From: Lachnospiraceae bacterium UBA7188
Lineage (GTDB): Bacteria > Bacillota > Clostridia > Lachnospirales > Lachnospiraceae
Reading direction: 5' to 3'
Assembly (NCBI GenBank): GCA_002490995.1
Contig: DKVC01000161.1
Span: forward strand, 1 to 13,639
DNA length: 13,639 nucleotides
The notes below the pieces were generated by a model. The model was not told the DNA's origin, searched no databases, and saw only the letters and a program-made list of their open reading frames with translations. The position numbers were made by a program, and so were the translations under genes. This document shows positions 6,133 to 12,218 of this stretch, one piece after another; position 1 is the first letter of the stretch, and each line of letters begins with the position of its first letter.

Positions 6133-6538
6133 TGCGACCATAAAGACAATCTGGGGAATTGCAAAATCGCCGGAACTTTCCCTGTCGGACGAGGAACTGC
6201 ACCTGTTTGTGGAAGCGCGTACCGGCAAGGAAAGCCTGAAAGCGCTCACGCAGCGGGAACGCAACCTGGTAGCGCGTGCCCTTGCGGCGATGAAGCCCAG
6301 GAACTGCAGGAGGGGGAATACCGGGACTGGCCAGCAGCGCGGGCTGCTGTGGGTGCTGGCAAGGGATGCCGGGTGGGATGACCCGGCACGGCTGAACGGA
6401 CTGGCAAAAAAGATGTTCGGGGTGGAACGGGTGGAATGGCTGGATACGCAGCAGTGCTCGAAACTCATTGAAGCCATGAAGGCAATCCGGGAAAGGAGGG
6501 AGGAAACCGGTGGCACAGAAGAAACTGGCAGCCCGTGA
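6122..6538 (+). CDS. gemA: GemA-like regulatory protein (DUF1018, Mu gp16)
   Basis: This 138-aa protein matches the GemA/DUF1018 family: an N-terminal KTIWGIAKSPELSLSDEELH segment, a middle TQRERNLVARAL helix and a C-terminal part with QRGLLWVLARDAGWDDP and LAKKMFGVERVEWL. In Mu, GemA is an early protein reported to alter host gene expression and DNA supercoiling; its mechanism is unclear. I prefer ATG 6122, because GGGAGGG (6108-6114) sits seven bases upstream; GTG 6116 would add two residues. It overlaps both neighbours, typical of the tightly packed early operon. Confidence 0.85.
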   Translation: MKRDATIKTIWGIAKSPELSLSDEELHLFVEARTGKESLKALTQRERNLVARALAAMKPRNCRRGNTGTGQQRGLLWVLARDAGWDDPARLNGLAKKMFGVERVEWLDTQQCSKLIEAMKAIRERREETGGTEETGSP

Positions 6539-6881
6539 GAAGAGGCTGCGGGCGCAATATAAGAAAAAATTGCAGGGGGAGGGGATCCTGCCCCCGGACA
6601 AGCCCAGGCTCAACCGGAAAAAATTCATTGAAGAGGCGGTGGCAGAATGGGATGCGTGGAACACCATGAACCGGTGTTACCTTGCTGAGGCATTCGGGAT
6701 TATGGCAGGCCACAGGGAACGCCGGGGGCGGGGGCCGTCCCTTGAGGCAGTGGGGGCGGCAAAGGTGCTGAAGCTTGCCATCAGGCTGGGGCAGTTTTCA
6801 GAAATGGTACGGGAGCGTGGGGACACAGAATATAAAGTGTCGGAGAAACTGGATTACATAAGGGACATTCTGGATGCGTGA
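6510..6881 (+). CDS. Conserved-looking early phage protein, unknown function
   Basis: This 123-aa protein starts with GTG at 6510, supported by AAAGGAGGGAGG (6492-6503). It overlaps the end of gemA by 29 bp. The N-terminal 35 residues are very basic (KKLAAREKRLRAQYKKKL), followed by a helical region with IEEAVAEWDAWNTMNRCYLAEAF and a second helical half. The basic start suggests nucleic-acid or protein binding. I do not recognise a family. Confidence 0.7.
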   Translation: MAQKKLAAREKRLRAQYKKKLQGEGILPPDKPRLNRKKFIEEAVAEWDAWNTMNRCYLAEAFGIMAGHRERRGRGPSLEAVGAAKVLKLAIRLGQFSEMVRERGDTEYKVSEKLDYIRDILDA

Positions 6882-6906
6882 TGGCATCCGGGGGAAGGCT
6901 GTGGAA

Positions 6907-7401
6907 ATGAAGAAAGGATTCAGAACAGTGGCTGCTGCAGCATTGGTACTGGTGCTGTGTACCGGTACCATGACCACGCATGCGGGAAGCCGGGCAGTGC
7001 TGTCAGGGGAGGAAATCCGCAGGCTGGCGGAGCGGATCGGCGCGGAATACAATGTCTGCCCGGAACTTTTGCAGGTAATTGCATGGAGGGAGAGCTGTTA
7101 TGACCCGATGGCAGTAAACGGCAGGTGTATTGGGCTGATGCAGGTGGACAGCCGCTGGCACCGCAGGCGGATGGAGCGGCTCGGGGTTGCCAGCCTGTAT
7201 GACCCGGAGGGCAACATGCTGGTGGCTGCGGATTACCTCGCGGAACTGTTTGCGGAATATGAAGACGCTGCCGTGGTACTGATGTTCTACAGCGGGGACA
7301 GCCGGGCAGCCGCTTACAGCCAGGGCACAGGGGAGATGTCCGGTTATGCCTGGGAAGTGCTGGAGGAATCCATGGCACTGGAAAGGGAACACGGGAAATG
7401 A
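6907..7401 (+). CDS. Secreted lytic transglycosylase (SLT-type)
   Basis: This 164-aa protein cleaves peptidoglycan glycan strands outside the membrane. Residues 1-27 form a signal peptide (basic MKKGFR, hydrophobic core, AGS region). The SLT core follows: QVIAWRESCYDP with catalytic Glu62, then GRCIGLMQVD (GLMQ at 76-79) and later helices around YDPEGNMLVAADYLAELF. These match the ESxxxP...GLMQ signature of the lysozyme-like fold, although the usual Ser-x-x-Gly-Ala between the motifs is replaced by VNGRC. ATG 6907 is chosen because GGGGGAAGG lies upstream and it starts the signal peptide cleanly; ATG 6874 would add 11 residues. Its place between early genes, far from tail genes, favours a role at lysis or in modifying the wall rather than as a tail-tip enzyme. 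Confidence 0.87.
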   Translation: MKKGFRTVAAAALVLVLCTGTMTTHAGSRAVLSGEEIRRLAERIGAEYNVCPELLQVIAWRESCYDPMAVNGRCIGLMQVDSRWHRRRMERLGVASLYDPEGNMLVAADYLAELFAEYEDAAVVLMFYSGDSRAAAYSQGTGEMSGYAWEVLEESMALEREHGK

Positions 7402-7508
7402 GCAGTGGGATGGATGGCGGGCGGGCAGGCTATGAAAAGGCAATCCCCGCCAGGAAAGATGGCACGGTTGCCGCATATGGGAAACTGGAGGCAATATATG
7501 TGACATAG
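7398..7508 (+). CDS. Putative 36-aa peptide, ATGA-coupled to transglycosylase
   Basis: A reading frame starts at the ATG that overlaps the transglycosylase stop (ATGA, 7398-7401) and ends at TAG 7506-7508. The peptide is glycine-rich at its start (MSSGMDGGRAGYEKA) and ends KLEAIYVT. The start overlap is the main support; there is no strong ribosome binding site and no recognised domain. Confidence 0.35.
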   Translation: MSSGMDGGRAGYEKAIPARKDGTVAAYGKLEAIYVT

Positions 7509-7520
7509 GGGGGAATGGGC

Positions 7521-8033
7521 ATGACGGAGGCAGAAGGCACAGTAAAAGGAACGGGATGGCCAATAGACGGCCACAGGCTTGTTTTCCGGCCGGTTGGCAA
7601 AGACGGGGAGTTGTGGCGGCTGTGCAGATGGGGGAACCGCGATGACAGGGCGGTCATGCAGACCATGTTCTGGGCTGAGAGTTTGGCAGGAATATGCGAG
7701 CATGCAACGCTGGAGCCGTTTGCAAAAGAATGGGATGCCGGGAAATGGAAACCCGCAGAAGGATTTTTGCTTGACAGGGGGCATCTTGAGGGGCTGCGGG
7801 AGATTTGCAGGGAGGGAAGGGATGGGAGCATGGAAGGGGATTCTGGCAGTGCTGATTGCCGCATTGCTGCTTGGGGCATGCATGGAACCGGTAGAGATAC
7901 CGGATGCAATCCCACGGGAGCGGATGCGGTGGCAGAACCCGGATGGGTTCGGGATTATCCCGCCCCCATCGGACAGGGGAAGGTGGCCAAACCCGCACGG
8001 GTGGGGGCTGGAGCCGGAAACGGAACCGTATAA
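7521..8033 (+). CDS. Unknown phage protein whose 3' part overlaps a lipoprotein gene
   Basis: I do not recognise this 170-aa protein. The first about 100 residues look like a real folded domain (PIDGHRLVFRPVGKDGELW, then a Trp/Phe-rich middle and LDRGHLEGLREICREG). The last about 68 residues are Gly/Ala-rich and low in structure because a second gene, 7822-8049, is read there in another frame. ATG 7521 has GGGGGG (7508-7513) seven bases upstream; ATG 7515 is too close to it. Either the overlap is genuine or an indel near 7820 removed the original stop. Confidence 0.55.
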   Translation: MTEAEGTVKGTGWPIDGHRLVFRPVGKDGELWRLCRWGNRDDRAVMQTMFWAESLAGICEHATLEPFAKEWDAGKWKPAEGFLLDRGHLEGLREICREGRDGSMEGDSGSADCRIAAWGMHGTGRDTGCNPTGADAVAEPGWVRDYPAPIGQGKVAKPARVGAGAGNGTV

Positions 8034-8049
8034 CGGGCTGTTCTACTGA
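7822..8049 (+). CDS. Small proline-rich lipoprotein nested in +1 frame
   Basis: This 75-aa protein has a textbook lipoprotein signal: MGAWKG, a hydrophobic core (ILAVLIAALLL) and the lipobox LGAC, with Cys20 as the lipidation site. The mature part of 56 residues is rich in Pro, Arg and Trp (IPDAIPRERMRWQNPDG, GIIPPPSDRGRWPNPHG). AGGGAGGGAAGG precedes the ATG. The frame overlaps the last 212 bases of the 7521-8033 gene. Size, lipobox, Pro content and the overlap recall Rz1 spanins of Gram-negative phages, but the host looks Gram-positive and the overlapping partner has no transmembrane segment, so a spanin role is not claimed. A surface lipoprotein for superinfection exclusion is an alternative. 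Confidence 0.7.
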   Translation: MGAWKGILAVLIAALLLGACMEPVEIPDAIPRERMRWQNPDGFGIIPPPSDRGRWPNPHGWGLEPETEPYNGLFY

Positions 8050-8066
8050 CAGGCGGGGGAAGGATC

Positions 8067-8171
8067 ATGAAATGGGGTGACGTTATTCCGGTCGCAGCAG
8101 CTGCAATCCTCCTGATGGCCATGGTGTGGCTGATGAAGGTGACGGGGTGGAGCGTCTGGGGGCATTGGTGA
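8067..8171 (+). CDS. 34-aa single-helix membrane peptide
   Basis: A short frame starts at ATG 8067 with GGGGGAAGG about seven bases upstream and ends at 8171. Residues 7-24 form one hydrophobic segment (IPVAAAAILLMAMVWLMK), followed by a Trp-rich tail (TGWSVWGHW). It sits directly after the lipoprotein gene, so the two could form a membrane pair. It is too short for domain recognition; a holin- or toxin-like peptide is possible. Confidence 0.5.
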   Translation: MKWGDVIPVAAAAILLMAMVWLMKVTGWSVWGHW

Positions 8172-8305
8172 TTATTGGCCGGTTTATTGGACGGGGTGAA
8201 AGGGAATATGGCAACGAAGCCGGATAAAGGGCAATTTTGAACTTTGGTGGAGTCAGAAGATGGCAGGATATAAGCCAAAAGTAATGGAGGGAACAGGGGT
8301 GGTGA

Positions 8306-8321
8306 CTGCCCACCAGGGCAG
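8306..8321 (+). promoter_or_regulatory. Hairpin abutting the AbrB-like gene's ribosome binding site
   Basis: CTGCCC (8306-8311) and GGGCAG (8316-8321) form a perfect 6-bp stem with an ACCA loop. The AAAGGA Shine-Dalgarno begins immediately after it. Such a placement could limit ribosome access or bind a regulator. Confidence 0.35.
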
Positions 8322-8333
8322 AAAGGACAGGGT

Positions 8334-8576
8334 ATGGGGAATACATATTACAAAAAGATATCCAGCCATGGATCCATAAACATTCCCCGCGCAATGCGGG
8401 CGGAAATGGGGCTGGAGGAACGTGACCCGGTGGAAGTGGCGGTGGAAAACAACCGGATCGTAGTCAGGCCGTACACCCTGCGCTGCAGTTTCTGCGGTAC
8501 AGCAGAGGGAGTCAGGGAATATAAAGGCAAAGGCATCTGCGGCGGATGCCTGGGCGGATTAAAGGAGGGGATATGA
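8334..8576 (+). CDS. AbrB/SpoVT-like swapped-hairpin protein with zinc ribbon
   Basis: This 80-aa protein combines two parts. Residues 5-47 match the AbrB/MazE/SpoVT DNA-binding fold (KKISSHGSINIPRAMRAEMGL, then DPVEVAVENNRIVVRP). Residues 48-74 have CxxC at 51-54 and CxxC at 69-72, a likely zinc ribbon. AbrB-type proteins act as transition-state regulators or antitoxins; no toxin gene is adjacent, so a transcription regulator is more likely. Its stop overlaps the next gene's start (ATGA at 8573-8576), indicating coupling. Confidence 0.82.
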   Translation: MGNTYYKKISSHGSINIPRAMRAEMGLEERDPVEVAVENNRIVVRPYTLRCSFCGTAEGVREYKGKGICGGCLGGLKEGI

Positions 8577-9238
8577 TAGAACTAAAAGGGATGGAAACAA
8601 AAGAACTGGTTGCTGCTGCAGTCTTGGCGGATCAGGAGCGGCGCCGGGCAGCTTCGGAACTGAACCGGTATAAGGCAGAACTGGAGCGCCGGGGCGCGAA
8701 GGTCATGGAAGACCAGAACACACATTATGTGAAATTCTTTGGGGATGCCGGAAAGGCTTCCGTGACGGATTCCTCGAAGCTGGACATCCTCAATCCGGAC
8801 AAGCTGAAAGCGTGGCTCGGCGACGGCGTGTACAAAACGAAGATCAAAGAAAATGTCAAAACTGAGTACAAAGTGGATGTTAAACTGGAGCGGGCGTTAA
8901 AGGCAGTATTCCAGCGGGACTACACTTTCGAGCAGGGGCTGGATGAGTTCCTGCAGAAAATGGATCCGGCACCGGATCCGGCGCAGCGTGCAGTGCTTAG
9001 AAAGAAGCTGAAAGGAGACTATGAGAAGGACCGTGCGACACTGCTTGAGGTGATGCAGCTGCCGGAAGGCACGGACCTGGATGTCGAATTGTGGTACATC
9101 TATAAGATTAAGAATGCGGAACTGATCCGGGCGTTCCTGCCGGAGGAAGGGATAGACATTACGATGGAAGGCCTGCGGAAATGCATCCTTGTGGACAGCA
9201 AGATGTCGGTGGCCCTGGATTATGAAGGGGAGGTGTGA
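8573..9238 (+). CDS. Unknown 221-aa phage protein with N-terminal coiled coil
   Basis: I do not recognise a definite family. Residues about 8-50 are helical and charged (ADQERRRAASELNRYKAELERR), followed by a strand-rich portion (THYVKFFGDAGKASVTDSSK) and PDKLKAWLGDGVYKTKIK; the C-terminal half is mostly helical. A coiled coil followed by beta strands resembles the outline of Mu Gam, which protects DNA ends from nucleases, and the position before mor would be compatible, but I cannot match specific residues. ATG 8573 follows AAAGGAGGGG and overlaps the previous stop; a start at 8546 would add nine residues without a better site. Confidence 0.78.
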   Translation: MIELKGMETKELVAAAVLADQERRRAASELNRYKAELERRGAKVMEDQNTHYVKFFGDAGKASVTDSSKLDILNPDKLKAWLGDGVYKTKIKENVKTEYKVDVKLERALKAVFQRDYTFEQGLDEFLQKMDPAPDPAQRAVLRKKLKGDYEKDRATLLEVMQLPEGTDLDVELWYIYKIKNAELIRAFLPEEGIDITMEGLRKCILVDSKMSVALDYEGEV

Positions 9239-9241
9239 CAG

Positions 9242-9397
9242 ATGGTGGTGAAAAGCGAACAGACAGCAGCCATGCCGGAGGAACATGTTGAGCGGAATTC
9301 TGTTGAAATAATGGAAATGCCGTATGAACAGCGGCGGAAGTATGCGGAAGCATTTGAGGCGGACAGCATGGGATTTTCGGGACAGGAGGGCATCTGA
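9242..9397 (+). CDS. Small acidic protein of unknown function (51 aa)
   Basis: The frame starts at ATG 9242, seven bases after GGGGAGG, and ends at TGA 9395-9397, one base before the endolysin start. It is rich in Glu and Met (MPEEHVERNSVEIMEM, YEQRRKYAEAFEADSMGF). It fills the gap between two genes with the proper signals, but has no recognisable domain. Confidence 0.5.
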   Translation: MVVKSEQTAAMPEEHVERNSVEIMEMPYEQRRKYAEAFEADSMGFSGQEGI

Positions 9398-9398
9398 C

Positions 9399-10745
9399 AT
9401 GGCAGTAAACAAATTAATCACTACAGTCAATTATACGGCAGGGGCAGGCAGGGATATCCGCTACATTGTCATCCACTATGTCGGGGCGCTGGGGGGCGCG
9501 GAGGATAACTGCAGGTATTATGCCAGCCGTTACATAGGGGCATCCGCCCATTACTTTGTCGGCCATGGCGGGGAGGTCTGGCAGAGCGTGGAGGACAGGG
9601 ATATTGCCTGGCATTGCGGGGCGCCTGCCTATAAGCACCCGGATTGCCGGAACAGCAACAGCATCGGCGTGGAACTGTGTGCCAGGAAGCGCGATACGGG
9701 GACGCTGGGGGCGCAGGATACGGACTGGTATTTTGAACCTGCTACCGTGCAGTCCGCCCTGCAGCTGGCCAGGGAACTGATGGGGAAATACGGCATCCCC
9801 GCCGGAAACGTGCTGCGCCATTATGACGTGACAGGGAAATGCTGCCCGAACCCTTTCGTGCTGGACGGAAAGCCGTGGGAGGATTTCAAGGCGGCACTGG
9901 CAACGGCAGGGCTGACGCAGATTGCAGGAAAGCCGCAGGCAACCGCGCAACAGATGGCGGATTACCTCACCAGCAAAAATCCGGATGCGGGGGCCTGGGC
10001 GTTGGAGCATGCGAAGCTGTACCTGCAGTATGGGGAAGCGGAAGGGATCCGTGGCGATATCGCATGGGCGCAGCGCTGCCTGGAGACGGGGCATGACCTG
10101 TACAAAGGTTCTGCAGTGACGCCGGACCAGCATAACTACGGGGGGTTCGGGGTGACAAAGAACGGTGAAAAGGGAGAAAGCTTCCCGGATCCGGCGACCG
10201 GGATACTGGTACATATCCAGCACCTGAAAGCGTATGCCGGTGCGGAACCCCTGTCCCTGCCCTGCGCGGACCCACGTTTTAAGTATGTGCGCCGGGGATG
10301 TTCCCCTTACGTGGAATGGCTTGGACAGAAGGAAAACCCGGCAAATGAAGGGAAAGCAAAGCGGGAATGGGTCGGCTGGGCTGCAGGAAAAAATTATGGC
10401 AGCAAGATCCTTTCCATCCTCGGCAGGATCCTCCGGATGCCCGTATGGGAAACGGATGATGCCGGGGAATCCGGAGGGACGCCCGGGGAAGCATCCATGC
10501 CGGGAGCCGGACAGCAGCCATTGCAGCAGGAAGATGGGGACAACGGCAGCTTCATGGTCTATACGACAACGGATATCCTGCGGATCCGGCAAGGACCGGG
10601 AACGGAGTATGGCATTGCCGGGCGGATCGTGGAAACAGAGGGTAAAAAGAAAAAGTATACCATTGTTGAGGAACAGGCAGGCTGGGGGCGGTTAAAGTCC
10701 GGAGCGGGCTGGATCAGCATGTGGTATACGAGGCGGGCAGGATGA
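9399..10745 (+). CDS. Modular endolysin: amidase, glucosaminidase and SH3
   Basis: This 448-aa peptidoglycan hydrolase has two catalytic domains. Residues 20-170 are an Amidase_2/T7-lysozyme-type N-acetylmuramoyl-L-alanine amidase: zinc ligands His26, His141 and Cys149, with Glu92, Tyr52 and Lys147 in family positions (VIHYVG, SAHYFVG, IGVELCARK, LRHYDVTGKCCP). Residues 180-345 match a glucosaminidase with catalytic Glu229 (WAQRCLETG), then NYGGFGV and IQHLKAYA. A linker rich in Gly, Pro and Gln leads to a bacterial SH3 wall-binding domain (385-445, DILRIRQGPGTEYG). There is no signal peptide, so release needs a holin such as the 11200-11526 product. ATG 9399 is preceded by GGACAGGAGGG. The gene precedes mor, whereas the Mu lysis gene lies in the late operon. 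Confidence 0.93.
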   Translation: MAVNKLITTVNYTAGAGRDIRYIVIHYVGALGGAEDNCRYYASRYIGASAHYFVGHGGEVWQSVEDRDIAWHCGAPAYKHPDCRNSNSIGVELCARKRDTGTLGAQDTDWYFEPATVQSALQLARELMGKYGIPAGNVLRHYDVTGKCCPNPFVLDGKPWEDFKAALATAGLTQIAGKPQATAQQMADYLTSKNPDAGAWALEHAKLYLQYGEAEGIRGDIAWAQRCLETGHDLYKGSAVTPDQHNYGGFGVTKNGEKGESFPDPATGILVHIQHLKAYAGAEPLSLPCADPRFKYVRRGCSPYVEWLGQKENPANEGKAKREWVGWAAGKNYGSKILSILGRILRMPVWETDDAGESGGTPGEASMPGAGQQPLQQEDGDNGSFMVYTTTDILRIRQGPGTEYGIAGRIVETEGKKKKYTIVEEQAGWGRLKSGAGWISMWYTRRAG

Positions 10746-10763
10746 ACCATGGAGGATGGCTGT

Positions 10764-11099
10764 ATGGATGGAAAGCTGAAAGCGCAGCTGGTCAGGGAAA
10801 CCACGCTGGAAGACATTGCCCCGAGGTACCGGGATGTGGCTGAAATCGTCGGGATTGAGAAGTTCATCCTGTTGTCAGAATATGCGCTGGGGGATGAGCT
10901 GTATTTCCCGAAGGTGGAAAACGTGCTTGCACCGGCACGGAACCGGCGGCTGAAAAAGGAGTACAACGGTGGGAATGTAAAGGAACTGGCAGACAAGTAT
11001 GGGCTGACCGTGAAACAGGTATCCTATATACTCCGCAATGTCCCGCATCCGGAGCAGATGAGCATTTTTGACTGGATGGATACGGATTCCGGAAAATAA
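10764..11099 (+). CDS. mor: Mor-family transcription activator
   Basis: This 111-aa protein would switch on the downstream operon. Residues 14-60 resemble the Mor/C dimerisation region, and residues 69-93 form the DNA-binding HTH (NGGNVKELADKYGLTVKQVSYIL). Mu has two related activators, Mor (middle) and C (late); only one is seen here, so it may do both jobs. I prefer ATG 10764 because GGAGG (10751-10755) lies eight bases upstream; ATG 10749 would add five residues and has only AGGA. Its likely target is the short gap just downstream, the only sizeable intergenic space between the early and late blocks. Confidence 0.85.
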   Translation: MDGKLKAQLVRETTLEDIAPRYRDVAEIVGIEKFILLSEYALGDELYFPKVENVLAPARNRRLKKEYNGGNVKELADKYGLTVKQVSYILRNVPHPEQMSIFDWMDTDSGK

Positions 11100-11199
11100 A
11101 TTCGGAGGATGCTTCCCCTGAACAGTCCCATGGGGACATGGTATTTTTAGAGCATGACTTATGTCATGCTCTTATTTTTGTCCAAAGGAGGGAAAGGAT
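11100..11199 (+). promoter_or_regulatory. Early/late control gap, likely Mor-dependent promoter region
   Basis: This 100-bp interval separates mor from the lysis/packaging block, whereas most genes nearby abut or overlap. It holds a small dyad GTCCC-ATG-GGGAC (11125-11137) and the large hairpin at 11149-11172. No good -35/-10 pair is visible, as expected for an activator-dependent promoter. Mor-family proteins bind dyads, so one of the two is a candidate site. The promoter itself is inferred. Confidence 0.4.
11149..11179 (+). terminator. Strong terminator-like hairpin after mor
   Basis: AGAGCATGAC (11149-11158) and GTCATGCTCT (11163-11172) form a perfect 10-bp stem with a TTAT loop, followed by TATTTTT. 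This is a convincing Rho-independent terminator for the early transcript. The same perfect dyad could instead be the Mor operator. The holin ribosome binding site begins shortly after it (about 11184). Confidence 0.65.
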
Positions 11200-11526
11200 A
11201 TGGATTTCACAGGTTTTGCGGATGTATCAATGGCGGTCATGTTCATCGGCATCATGGCTTTCATCGTGTCGGCTGTCGCGGAAGCCGTCAAACAGGTCAG
11301 GTGGCTGGAAAGGAATGTGCCCACGGCGTTGACAGTCATTGTGCTGTCCCTGGTACTGTGCCCCATATGCATGGTTGCCGCCATGCGCTACATGGGGCAG
11401 CCCATCGAGTGGTACATGGTTTTTGCGTCGTTTATCGCTGCTTTCATCGTGGCACTGGTCGCAATGAGCGGGTGGGAGAAGGTTACGGAACTGGCAAACA
11501 GGGCAATCCCGAAAAACAAGGGGTAG
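11200..11526 (+). CDS. Holin-like three-helix membrane protein
   Basis: This 108-aa protein has three probable membrane helices (about residues 10-30, 40-62 and 71-90), a basic loop between the first two (KQVRWLER) and a charged C-terminus ending in IPKNKG. Size and topology fit a class I-type phage holin that would let the endolysin reach the wall. AAAGGAGGGAAAGG gives a strong start at ATG 11200. It is the first gene of the late block. Holin assignment is by topology and context, not by family motif. Confidence 0.68.
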   Translation: MDFTGFADVSMAVMFIGIMAFIVSAVAEAVKQVRWLERNVPTALTVIVLSLVLCPICMVAAMRYMGQPIEWYMVFASFIAAFIVALVAMSGWEKVTELANRAIPKNKG

Positions 11527-11529
11527 GAT

Positions 11530-11892
11530 ATGGACTATGTAGTTACATTTTCGGACGTGATGGCATGGGTGGTCGCCTGTGCCATCGGGGTGCTGGGATT
11601 TTTCATCAAGTCCTGGTTTAACGGGCTGAAAAAGGACATGGACAGTATCCGTGGGCAGATCGCGGAGAATGACCGGAAGGTCAACCTGCGTGTGGAGAAG
11701 CTGGAAGACAGGACGAATGCGGAAATTGAGAACATCAAAAACAATCTGGGGGAAATCAGGGGTGAATTCGCAACCGTGTTCGTACAGCGGGAAGATTTCT
11801 TCCGGTCCATGAACGGCGTCGAGGATGCCATCCGGGTGATGGACGGCAAGGTTGACAGGATACTGATGAACAGCAGTGAAAGGAAGGGGTGA
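11530..11892 (+). CDS. One-helix coiled-coil protein (DUF2730/gp25-like position)
   Basis: This 120-aa protein has one N-terminal membrane helix (about residues 8-27, VMAWVVACAIGVLGFFIKSW) and a long charged region predicted as coiled coil (32-80, DSIRGQIAENDRKVNLRVEKLEDR). Membrane anchor plus coiled coil resembles the Mu gp25/DUF2730 type and also XhlA-like lysis accessory proteins; I cannot separate these. It starts three bases after the holin-like gene and its stop overlaps the start region of the next gene. Confidence 0.7.
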   Translation: MDYVVTFSDVMAWVVACAIGVLGFFIKSWFNGLKKDMDSIRGQIAENDRKVNLRVEKLEDRTNAEIENIKNNLGEIRGEFATVFVQREDFFRSMNGVEDAIRVMDGKVDRILMNSSERKG

Positions 11893-11897
11893 GGCGG

Positions 11898-12218
11898 ATG
11901 GACAGTTTTGATTTGGAGCAGGAAGAGGTCAGGCGGAACAAGGCGATCCGTGGGTATATCATCCGCAGCCTTGTCAAGGGCTACAACTATACGGCGCTGG
12001 CCCGGCAGATTGCCGGGGCGCTGTATTCGGCGGGGCTTGTGCTGTCCCCGGATATCTCGAAGCATATTGACTACCTGGTGGATGCCGGGTATGTGGAAGT
12101 GACAGGCACTAAAGTGAAATCGTACCGGACTTACCGGGACGACGCGGTGCTGAAGCTGACGCGGGAAGGCGTGGACCTTGCAGAGGGCACGACGGAGGAT
12201 CCGGGGGTTGATGTCTGA
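11898..12218 (+). CDS. Winged-helix phage protein (Mu gp26 position)
   Basis: This 106-aa protein resembles the winged-helix proteins that precede DUF3486 in Mu-like phages (VpaChn25_0724-type). Residues 15-45 form helices (IRGYIIRSLVKGYNYTALA), 50-66 a recognition helix and strand (SPDISKHIDYLVDAGYVEV), and the end reads VLKLTREGVDLAEG followed by DPGV, as I recall for the family. Function is unknown, probably linked to packaging. ATG 11898 is preceded by GGTGAGG; GTG 11889 would add three residues. Confidence 0.75.
   Translation: MDSFDLEQEEVRRNKAIRGYIIRSLVKGYNYTALARQIAGALYSAGLVLSPDISKHIDYLVDAGYVEVTGTKVKSYRTYRDDAVLKLTREGVDLAEGTTEDPGVDV

Noticed and set aside
7579..7821. Upstream extension of the lipoprotein frame to ATG 7579
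   Set aside because: The extension reads as Gly/Cys/Arg-rich out-of-frame noise opposite a plausible coding frame; the lipoprotein signal begins exactly at 7822 with its own ribosome binding site.
7521..8049. Rz/Rz1 spanin pair
   Set aside because: Overlap geometry and lipoprotein fit, but the upstream protein lacks a membrane segment and the phage appears to infect a Gram-positive host.
8260..8379. 39-aa plus frame overlapping the AbrB-like gene start
   Set aside because: Weak ribosome binding site, 46-bp overlap with a much better gene and no domain.
9414..10592. 392-aa minus-strand open frame
   Set aside because: Antisense shadow of the GC-rich endolysin gene; Pro/Arg/His-rich translation without motifs.
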